DNA of 12,982 nucleotides from an uncultured Peptostreptococcaceae bacterium (lineage in GTDB: Bacteria; Bacillota; Clostridia; Tissierellales; Peptoniphilaceae): contig CAMDZK010000009.1 in the NCBI GenBank assembly GCA_945910665.1, forward strand, positions 1 to 12,982, given 5' to 3'. Of the stretch, positions 7,856 through 12,982 are shown one piece after another. Under the pieces are notes generated by a model that saw only the letters and a list, made by a program, of their open reading frames with translations, did no database searches and had not been told where the DNA came from. The translations under genes and the position numbers were made by a program. The number at the start of each line of letters is the position of its first letter. Positions within the stretch are counted from its first letter, which is position 1.

Positions 7856-8752
7856 TTAGCTGATTTGTTTTTCTTGTTCTTTTTTCGCCGTCATGAGCAT
7901 GGAAATACCCGTGTAAGTAACGACGACGATGACTAACCAACGTAAAATGTCGAGTGGCATGGATTTTACGAGGTACACAGCAATGAGAACTCCGACAACA
8001 CCAGCAATCATAATAAACAGAGATGGCTTTTTCGCATACATCTCTTCTTTCACGAATTTAGCCGATGCAACGGGCATGAGTACTGCACAAGAACCCATCA
8101 TGATTGGGAATGCCACTTGAGGGTTCATGCCAAGTAAAGAAACGAGTGCCATACAAGGAGCGTAGAGTCCAATCCCTGCAGTCATAAGTGCACCTAAGAT
8201 AAAGTTCACTCCAACACCAATGACAAGCTTAATCCCGCGAAGTCCAATCGCCTCTCCACCAACAGGGAATAAGTCAATGGCTGGATGGCTTAGGAAGAAC
8301 AAGACTGCGGTTACAAGTAATGCAATCCCCATAACGATACGGATTCTGTTTTCATCCATTTTAGAGATGATACCCGCACCAATATAAGAACCAAGTGCTG
8401 CTGCAACTAACATAAGTACAAGAGTTAAAATATCAACATCAATCGCTGTAGTGAATAAGAATGCTTCCAAAAGAACTGGGATTGTGTGTGCTACGTTTAA
8501 TGTTCCGGGAATCATTCGGTCTGCAATATTCATTTTTAAGCCTTTAAACATTGCAACGGTGGGTGCAAAAGAACCAATTCCCAATGTGTCAAAAAAGTCT
8601 GTCACTAAGCCTGTTAAAGCGGCTTTACCAGCGCTTGAACCATCCTCAAAGGTTCCATTGTTCTTTGCTTTTAGTAAATCTTTTCCGAAGATGAAGCCGA
8701 AAAAGGCAGCTAAGGCAATATATATTCCTTGAATAATTTGTAATACTCCCAT
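7856..8752 (-). CDS. TSUP (TauE/SafE-like) permease at the end of the prd operon
   Basis: This 298-residue membrane protein has about eight hydrophobic segments and the two-repeat layout of the TauE/SafE (TSUP) family. A first repeat motif, DFFDTLGIGSFAPTVAMFKGL (about 52-72), is echoed by 'LGALMTAGIGLYAPCMALVSLLGM' (about 187-209). A central basic/acidic loop, SKMDENRIR, divides the halves. The start has AGGAGA 5-6 bp upstream. It follows prdF by 23 bp on the same strand and ends at the shared terminator. Characterised relatives move sulfonates, sulfite or organic anions. Membership in a proline-reductase operon suggests proline uptake or 5-aminovalerate export; that is inference from position, and a sulfur-compound role is the alternative. 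Confidence 0.85.
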   Translation of the reverse strand: MGVLQIIQGIYIALAAFFGFIFGKDLLKAKNNGTFEDGSSAGKAALTGLVTDFFDTLGIGSFAPTVAMFKGLKMNIADRMIPGTLNVAHTIPVLLEAFLFTTAIDVDILTLVLMLVAAALGSYIGAGIISKMDENRIRIVMGIALLVTAVLFFLSHPAIDLFPVGGEAIGLRGIKLVIGVGVNFILGALMTAGIGLYAPCMALVSLLGMNPQVAFPIMMGSCAVLMPVASAKFVKEEMYAKKPSLFIMIAGVVGVLIAVYLVKSMPLDILRWLVIVVVTYTGISMLMTAKKEQEKQIS

Positions 8753-8775
8753 ATAATTCTCCTATCTTTCAATTT

Positions 8776-9783
8776 CTATTTTAAAATAAATCCGTCGACG
8801 AGTGGATCTTCATCGTCAAATACGAAGTGATTAAATCCAGTAATATAGGCAGATCCTGTCACTTTAGGGATGATTGCATCGTATTCGCCCACTTTCGTCG
8901 TTTCCACAACTTCTCCTTTAAAGAGAGTGCCTAAAATGCTTTCATAGACAAACGGTTCACCCACTTTGAGTTCACCTTTTGCATGAAGAGTTGCCATTTT
9001 CGCACTTGTACCTGTTCCACATGGAGAGCGGTCGACTTGCCCTTGTCCAAAGATAACGACGTTTTTGTAGGTTGCTTCTGGATGGGTTGGTGCATCGTAA
9101 ATTTCGATGAGGTCAACGGTTTTAATATGTTCCAAAGTTGGATGTTGGATTTCGATTGTTTCGTTGATGACATCGCGCATGTGCATTGCAATTTTTGTGA
9201 GTACGCCTGCATTTTCTGGAACAATTTTGTAACCTAATTGGTCTGCATGAACAATGGCAAAGAACGATCCGCCAAAAGCGATGTCAAATTTAACTTTTCC
9301 AACTTCTTCGAGTTCTACTTCTTGGTCTGTTTTATAGAGGAATGCTGGTACATTTAAGAAAGAAACTTCTTGTACTTTTTTGTTTTCTACTTTAACTTCT
9401 CCACGGACGATTCCCGCAGGTGCTTCGATGACGACTTTTGTCATGGGCTCTTCCATTTTGACAATGCCTGTTTCAACAGCAGCAGTCATTGCGCCAATCG
9501 TTCCATGACCACACATATTTAAATATCCGCCGCCATCCATAAAGATGACACCAAAATCAGCTTCATCAGATACAGGTTGACAAAGCACAGAACCGAACAT
9601 ATCATTATGTCCTCTCGGTTCAAGCATAATGCCAGTGCGGACATTGTCCATATGCTCTTCTAAGTATTGTTTTTTTTCCGCCATGGTATTTCCTTTAATG
9701 TTAGGAATGCCACCAACAACAATTCTCGTTGCTTCTCCAGCAGTGTGGGAATCAATGGCGTGAATACCTTTACTAAATTTCAT
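8776..9783 (-). CDS. prdF: Proline racemase
   Basis: The protein has 335 residues, the usual length for clostridial proline racemase. Both catalytic cysteines of the two-base mechanism are present in their motifs: MCGHGTIG with Cys91 and DRSPCGTGTSAK with Cys255. The early 'HAIDSHTAGEATRIV' segment and 'RGHNDMFG' are also typical of proline racemases. It is a cytoplasmic, cofactor-independent enzyme that interconverts L- and D-proline and so supplies the D-proline used by proline reductase. The cysteine at the second site argues against a trans-3-hydroxyproline dehydratase, where that residue is usually Thr. A 4-hydroxyproline epimerase is less likely given the operon. A strong AAAGGAGG precedes the ATG. 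A 75-bp gap upstream holds a perfect TATAAT, so it may have its own promoter. Confidence 0.95.
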   Translation of the reverse strand: MKFSKGIHAIDSHTAGEATRIVVGGIPNIKGNTMAEKKQYLEEHMDNVRTGIMLEPRGHNDMFGSVLCQPVSDEADFGVIFMDGGGYLNMCGHGTIGAMTAAVETGIVKMEEPMTKVVIEAPAGIVRGEVKVENKKVQEVSFLNVPAFLYKTDQEVELEEVGKVKFDIAFGGSFFAIVHADQLGYKIVPENAGVLTKIAMHMRDVINETIEIQHPTLEHIKTVDLIEIYDAPTHPEATYKNVVIFGQGQVDRSPCGTGTSAKMATLHAKGELKVGEPFVYESILGTLFKGEVVETTKVGEYDAIIPKVTGSAYITGFNHFVFDDEDPLVDGFILK

Positions 9784-9858
9784 TTTTTTCCTCCTTTAAT
9801 CATGATTATAATTGCTCGTTCTTCCTAATGAAACCCTTTTCTTTTATGCGATTACGAA
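9784..9858 (-). promoter_or_regulatory. prdE-prdF intergenic gap with a possible internal promoter
   Basis: This is the longest gap inside the prd cluster (75 bp). On the minus strand it contains a perfect -10 TATAAT (reverse complement of 9805-9810) and then the ribosome site of prdF. No good -35 is visible at 17-18 bp. A 10-bp palindrome AATCATGATT (9798-9807) overlaps the -10. This may allow prdF and the permease to be expressed separately from the reductase genes. Confidence 0.35.
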
Positions 9859-10332
9859 TTACTCTTTGCGCGCTTTTCGTATTTTAAGCTTTAGCATCGC
9901 TACAGCTTTTTTAGCATCGAGGGCATCTAAGTTGTTCTCGCCCACATTTTCTGTTTCAATTCCAGCTTCCGATTTATTGATATCGATAATCGTGTTTAAG
10001 TATTTGTTTTTGACGACGAAAGCGCCTGCCGTACCTTGAAAGGTTACACCCACTGTAGGTAGCCCTCGTACGCCGAGTTCTTCCATGGTATTTACGTAAT
10101 CCACATGAGAGTTCCCCCATCCGTCAGCAGAGAGGATGACTCCATCCGCGCGCATCGCTTCTGCCCATTGGGCCGCTCGCCAACCGACAAGGTGTTTGTC
10201 GTGGTTATCCTGTGGCGTTCCCACGAGCATAATCCCTAGAAAATCGATATCTTGGTCTGTATCTAATAAATCGACAAGTGGGTCTCTAAAATGATGGAGA
10301 CTTGTTTCTTTGGTCGATGGTCCAATTCCCAT
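9859..10332 (-). CDS. prdE: PrdE, paralogue of the C-terminal (pyruvoyl) half of PrdA
   Basis: The product has 157 residues and starts at ATG 10332-10330, with GGAGGG 5 bp upstream. The same frame is open farther back, but that part overlaps prdD and lacks a better ribosome site. The sequence aligns with PrdA just after its self-cleavage point: PrdE MGIGPSTKETSLHHFRDPL against PrdA CIGPASKENSRHYFREPL. Later matches are 'DGVI.....G.GN.H.D' and 'GVRGLPTVGVTFQGTAGAFVVKNKYLNTIID'. The cysteine that yields pyruvoyl in PrdA is replaced by the initiator Met-Gly, and the acidic/basic C-terminal tail of PrdA is missing. It is a known member of prd operons, and its biochemical role is unsettled. A partner or assembly role with PrdD is inference. 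Confidence 0.88.
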   Translation of the reverse strand: MGIGPSTKETSLHHFRDPLVDLLDTDQDIDFLGIMLVGTPQDNHDKHLVGWRAAQWAEAMRADGVILSADGWGNSHVDYVNTMEELGVRGLPTVGVTFQGTAGAFVVKNKYLNTIIDINKSEAGIETENVGENNLDALDAKKAVAMLKLKIRKARKE

Positions 10333-10342
10333 AGTTTCCCTC

Positions 10343-11086
10343 CTATACGAGTGCGCGAATCGCGCCGTCTCTATATTCATTCGGAGATAAGAGAACCGGC
10401 ATATTATTCATATCAATGATGGAGAGGCCACCAAAACCAGAAGGTTCTGGCATAAAGAGCTGATTGTCATACATGGCACCTTGTCCAGCGATTTGTTTGA
10501 TCAATACGACTTTTGTTTTCCCAGGACGAATGGTGTCAAAATACTCATGACTCTCAGTGGCTACTCGGCCATCGGTTTGTTTGAGCACTTTTCGTATCTC
10601 TTGGATATAACGATCACAAACTTCAAAACACGCATTGGCAAGATCTCTGTCAAAGAGCTGTCCGCCCTTTAATAAAACGTCCATATGGATTATGTAGTCT
10701 GTGTCGGAAGGTGTGCCTGCACGATTGCGTTTGAGTTTCTCTTTCATATTTCCGTTCGACGCACCAAACTCGTGCATTTGTCTTCCATCTTCATCGACAC
10801 CGGTAAGCATCATGTAGACGCCCGTGAGGGTGTGTGTGACACCCTCACCTAAGCGTCCAACGACCTTCGTTGAGATTGGAATAATATCCATAATCGTGTT
10901 AATCTCTCGGTCGTGATCCATCGGTTCGATAATATCCAATGAGATGTTGGCAATTTTTTCGGAGTGGTTGGCAATTTCAGGATGGATTGTGAGTTCTCCA
11001 TGATCGATGGAGGTTTTCTTCCCAAATCGAACGTTTCCGATATGAAAGGCACGAATGGCCAATCGTCTGACTTGCTTTTCAGTCAT
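10343..11086 (-). CDS. prdD: PrdD, paralogue of the N-terminal half of PrdA
   Basis: This 247-residue protein starts at ATG 11086-11084 with GAGGAG 6 bp upstream, 14 bp after prdB. Its C-terminal third aligns with visible PrdA: 'KVVLIKQIAGQGAMYDNQLFMPEP...NNMPVLLSPNEYRDGAIRALV' against 'KVLVVKEIMGQGAMHDNLILPVEP...GNLPVMLSPLEVLDGGIHALT'. PrdD stops one residue after the ALT/ALV position, where PrdA cleaves itself, and PrdE takes over 10 bp later. The N-terminal part (FHIGNVRFGKKTSIDHGEL) is typical of PrdD in proline reductase clusters. It is cytoplasmic with no membrane segments. Its function is not firmly established; with PrdE it may form a pyruvoyl-less counterpart of PrdA or aid processing, which is inference. 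Confidence 0.88.
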   Translation of the reverse strand: MTEKQVRRLAIRAFHIGNVRFGKKTSIDHGELTIHPEIANHSEKIANISLDIIEPMDHDREINTIMDIIPISTKVVGRLGEGVTHTLTGVYMMLTGVDEDGRQMHEFGASNGNMKEKLKRNRAGTPSDTDYIIHMDVLLKGGQLFDRDLANACFEVCDRYIQEIRKVLKQTDGRVATESHEYFDTIRPGKTKVVLIKQIAGQGAMYDNQLFMPEPSGFGGLSIIDMNNMPVLLSPNEYRDGAIRALV

Positions 11087-11100
11087 TGGATTCTCCTCAT

Positions 11101-11817
11101 TTACACTTTTGCGTGGTATTCAAATGGTAATGGAATAATTTTACCTGCAGATGGAATTTCGATGAGTTGTTCGAGCGTTGCTTTAACAATCGCTGTTTGC
11201 ATTTCTGGGTTGTTTGGTTCACCGGCGTTGGCTCCCATCGGAACGAGAGGAGCTACGGCTCTTGGAGTACCGTTTTGACGAACGACAGGTGGTAATGCTG
11301 CAATAATAATTGTAGGAATCCCCGATTCCTCGATCGCACGTTGAACAATTGTCGCTGTGCGGTGACAAGTGCCTCAGCCTGCAGTGAGAAGGACCGCGTC
11401 AACGCCTTCTTCATTGAGTCGTCTTGCAATTTCAGGACCGGTTTCTTCCGTGAATTTCGTTTGGTCTCCACCACCGCCCATAAATCCAAAATGCTCTGGT
11501 GCAACTTCTTTAATGTATCCTTGTGCTGCAAGTTCTTGTAAACGTGTGATTGGGAACATGCAGTTGATATCTTTGTTGACGTCCCCGTTGTCGTATCCAC
11601 CGTGGGAAACCATTAATTCTTCTGGTTTAACATCTCCAGGAATGACACGAAACGATGTGTCTCCAGCTAAGTTAAAGCGTGGGTCTGATTTTAAATGCAC
11701 GCCCGCTGCTGTAGCAATTGCAATCCTCATATCCTTTAATTCTTTTGTCACTGGCGCCCAGACTGGGTTTGGTGTAATGGGTACGAAGATTTCAGATTGC
11801 AAACCTTTTACAGTCAT
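11101..11817 (-). CDS. prdB: D-proline reductase selenoprotein subunit PrdB (UGA read as Sec)
   Basis: The protein has 238 residues when the in-frame TGA at 11376-11374 is read as selenocysteine (residue 148); translation then continues 90 codons to TAA at 11103-11101. The N-terminal part 'VKGLQSEIFVPITPNPVW' and the segment 'FMGGGGDQTKF..ETGPEIARRLNEEGVDAVLLTAG' precede the redox motif U-G-T-C-H-R. 'AIEESGIPTIIIAALPPVVRQNGTPRAVAPLVPMGANAGEPNN' follows, so homology continues unbroken past the UGA. It is the catalytic Sec-containing subunit that acts with the PrdA pyruvoyl subunit to reduce D-proline to 5-aminovalerate in Stickland fermentation. I chose ATG 11817 because AGGAGG (11828-11823) sits 5 bp upstream. 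The alternative ATG 11832 overlaps the upstream stop but lacks a ribosome site. A conventional gene caller would truncate it. Confidence 0.96.
11314..11330 (-). repeat. Perfect short hairpin downstream of the Sec codon
   Basis: AGGAATC (11330-11324) and GATTCCT (11320-11314) form a 7-bp perfect inverted repeat with a 3-nt loop, inside prdB codons for EESGIP, starting 43 nt after the UGA. It may add to the recoding signal or cause pausing. It could also be a by-product of conserved codons. Confidence 0.4.
11349..11376 (-). promoter_or_regulatory. Candidate bacterial SECIS hairpin in prdB
   Basis: Directly downstream of the UGA, the mRNA can form a 5-bp stem, UUGUC (11368-11364) with GACAA (11353-11349), enclosing ACCGCACAGC. 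One C-G pair can extend it across an A-C mismatch, leaving the apical loop CGCACA, with a G at the second loop position as many bacterial SECIS elements have. An outer GCAC/GUGC pairing is also possible. Bacterial SECIS elements lie within the coding sequence just after UGA, so position fits. Folding was judged by eye. Confidence 0.5.
11374..11376 (-). other. Selenocysteine codon (UGA) of prdB
   Basis: The TGA lies in frame between LLTAG and GTCHR. It forms a U-x-x-C redox pair with the cysteine three residues later. Strongly conserved PrdB sequence on both sides shows it is recoded and not a true stop. Confidence 0.95.
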
Positions 11818-11828
11818 AGAATCCTCCT

Positions 11829-12077
11829 TCATTCATTCTTAAGTTTTTGTATTGCTTGATAATTTTCATTAATTTCTGGTCCGAGAACTTCTGGATAAGA
11901 GAGCATAAAACCAACTTCTTGTCCACATTCCAAAGGATAGTCTGTCACTAACATGCGTAATGGAATCTTTAGTTCACCCATTCGCCCTTTTAAATCGATG
12001 GTCACTCCGCCATCTGTTACTTTGACTATAATACCTTCCACATAGCTTTCGGAAGAAATATATTTTAATTTATCCAA
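11829..12077 (-). CDS. Small CBO2463/CBO2479-type protein of the prd operon
   Basis: This 82-residue protein starts at TTG 12077-12075, with AAGGAAG about 8 bp upstream. That ribosome site lies inside the end of prdA, so the two are coupled. It sits between prdA and prdB, where proline reductase clusters often carry a small protein annotated with a CBO2463/CBO2479 domain. The core, 'VEGIIVKVTDGGVTIDLKGRMGELKIPLRMLV' then 'CGQEVGFMLSYPEV' (about 13-63), has the spacing of an S1/OB-type beta barrel (G-x-V-x-x-V-x-x-x-G-V-x-V-x-L, G-x-x-P, G-Q-x-V). There is no signal peptide or membrane segment. Function is unknown. A role in reductase assembly, or RNA binding near the selenoprotein message, is speculation. 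Confidence 0.8.
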   Translation of the reverse strand: MDKLKYISSESYVEGIIVKVTDGGVTIDLKGRMGELKIPLRMLVTDYPLECGQEVGFMLSYPEVLGPEINENYQAIQKLKNE

Positions 12078-12080
12078 GGA

Positions 12081-12982
12081 TTAGTCTTCCTTTTCGTAAA
12101 TTTCCGCGCGTTTTTTACTCTTTTCTAGGACTTGCTCATTGTCAACCAAATCGAATTCAATTCCCTTTTGTTTTTCAATGAGTTCTACGTTGTTGAGTTT
12201 TACGTTTGGATTCCATTTACGTTCAGGTTCAACCACTTCTTCCCCATCCATAACGGCTTTCAGCATTTCTAATGCGCGAATCGCATCTTCATCACAAAGT
12301 GTATTGTTACAGAGGATTTCATTCTCTATACCTTGCTTCGATTTATTGTTATCGACCATAGATGTCATGTATTCGTTACCGACAACAAGTGCGCCTTGTA
12401 CCGCACAGAAGCTCATACCGACAACAGGAATGCCTCTCATACCAACTTGTTCGTGGTGCGATGCAAAGTCAATGTGGTTGTTTCCGAAACCTTCGGTTGT
12501 AATGATGACACCATCTGGCTCAATCGCTTCGATTGTCATACCGAGACGTTTGGATACATAAAATTTCTCTGCATTGATTTGAGGAGAGCCAACGAATAAC
12601 ACACCACAAAGGTCAATATCTTCATCGTACATGGCTCGCATGACGAGTGGTTCTCTGAAATAATGGCGAGAGTTTTCTTTGGATGCTGGACCGATACAGG
12701 TAAGAGCATGAATACCACCATCTAAAACTTCGAGTGGAGAAAGCATAACTGGAAGGTTTCCTAAATCCACGTTAGGTTTTGCACCGAGTGTTCCAACTGG
12801 TTCTACAGGAAGAATCAAGTTATCATGCATTGCTCCTTGCCCCATGATTTCTTTGACAACTAATACTTTCTTTCTGTGACGGCTGGCCTTTTGTATGAAT
12901 TCTTCTTCATGTTCAAGCTCTAGTTCAGCTTTTTTGAAAGCTTGGCGAATTTCTTCTGTGATAATATCCGATGCATGGTGCG
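12081..12982 (-). CDS. prdA: D-proline reductase proprotein PrdA, C-terminal ~299 residues (cut by window edge)
   Basis: The open frame enters at the right edge and ends at TAA 12083-12081. The 299 visible residues are roughly half of a family protein of about 620-640. In order they show 'KVLVVKEIMGQGAMHDN', 'LGNLPVMLSPLEVLDGGIHALT', the processing site T-C-IGPASKE, and 'DGVIITTEGFGNNHIDFASHHEQVGMRGIPVVGMSF'. In Clostridium sticklandii, PrdA is cleaved before a cysteine that becomes a pyruvoyl group, giving about 45- and 23-kDa subunits. Here the part after the cysteine is about 205 residues, which agrees with 23 kDa. The pyruvoyl carbonyl binds D-proline and PrdB's selenocysteine attacks the ring. 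An internal ATG at 12845 is not the start, because homology to PrdD continues upstream of it. It is the first visible gene of the operon; its promoter is outside. Confidence 0.95.
   Translation of the reverse strand, partial: HHASDIITEEIRQAFKKAELELEHEEEFIQKASRHRKKVLVVKEIMGQGAMHDNLILPVEPVGTLGAKPNVDLGNLPVMLSPLEVLDGGIHALTCIGPASKENSRHYFREPLVMRAMYDEDIDLCGVLFVGSPQINAEKFYVSKRLGMTIEAIEPDGVIITTEGFGNNHIDFASHHEQVGMRGIPVVGMSFCAVQGALVVGNEYMTSMVDNNKSKQGIENEILCNNTLCDEDAIRALEMLKAVMDGEEVVEPERKWNPNVKLNNVELIEKQKGIEFDLVDNEQVLEKSKKRAEIYEKED
12696..12698 (-). other. Predicted pyruvoyl-forming cysteine codon of PrdA
   Basis: This TGT codon encodes the Cys in ALT-C-IGPASKE. By homology with processed PrdA proteins, the chain is cut before this residue and the Cys becomes the N-terminal pyruvoyl group of the small subunit. 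Confidence 0.8.

Noticed and set aside
9859..11086. prdD/prdE as a frameshifted or broken copy of prdA
   Set aside because: Each has its own ribosome site, start and stop, the break is at a functional boundary, and prdD and prdE are known separate genes in prd clusters.
11253..11600. Open frames on both strands within prdB, such as 11253-11600 (minus) and 11369-11842 (plus)
   Set aside because: They are shadow frames of the read-through prdB with no family resemblance and no ribosome site.
11101..11832. prdB as a pseudogene interrupted by a nonsense mutation
   Set aside because: The TGA lies at the conserved selenocysteine position, in a U-G-T-C motif, with intact PrdB sequence on both sides and only this one stop.
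11817..11832. Start of prdB at ATG 11832 (ATGA overlap with the upstream stop)
   Set aside because: No ribosome site precedes 11832, whereas AGGAGG is placed 5 bp before ATG 11817. The earlier start remains a minor possibility.
12081..12845. A complete gene starting at ATG 12845
   Set aside because: The frame stays open to the window edge, and the upstream residues KVLVVKEI match PrdD, so this is the interior of prdA.
1..12982. CRISPR arrays, tRNA or rRNA genes, insertion sequences, phage genes
   Set aside because: No spaced direct repeats, cloverleaf-like segments, transposase motifs or terminal inverted repeats were seen on either strand.

Overview
The window (low-40s % GC by eye) looks like an anaerobic, amino-acid-fermenting member of the Firmicutes (Clostridia/Tissierellia type). 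The main reason is a D-proline reductase (prd) cluster with a selenocysteine-encoding UGA, which implies Stickland fermentation of proline. Strong AGGAGG-type ribosome sites and U-tract terminators fit that group. I cannot name genus or species from the sequence.

Layout. Positions 1-255 (minus) hold the N-terminal end of a HAD-family phosphatase. A divergent 148-bp gap leads into a plus-strand run: an SPFH protein with two C-terminal zinc ribbons (404-1657), an ABC ATPase (1663-2535), its ABC-2 type permease (2532-3353) and a CNNM/CorC-type membrane protein with CBS domains (3376-4713). This run ends at a strong hairpin terminator at about 4722. Next come two single-gene plus-strand units, each with its own promoter and terminator: an AGCS-family sodium:amino-acid symporter (4885-6285) and a MATE-family exporter (6375-7775). 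A bidirectional terminator (7790-7821) separates them from the convergent prd cluster.

The prd cluster runs on the minus strand, in transcription order: prdA (partial, entering from the right edge), a small CBO2463/CBO2479-type protein, prdB (read through UGA as selenocysteine), prdD, prdE, prdF (proline racemase) and a TSUP/TauE-SafE-like permease. PrdF converts L- to D-proline. The PrdA/PrdB enzyme, using a pyruvoyl group and selenocysteine, reductively opens the ring to 5-aminovalerate. PrdD and PrdE are paralogues of the two halves of PrdA, divided at the position where PrdA cleaves itself. The terminal permease is a candidate for moving the substrate or product, though this is inferred from position only.

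None of the core families is new. The points most worth following up are the selenocysteine recoding and its hairpins, the split PrdD/PrdE architecture, the S1-like small protein, the permease in the prd operon, and an ABC ATPase that has lost several catalytic signatures while keeping its Walker A lysine.
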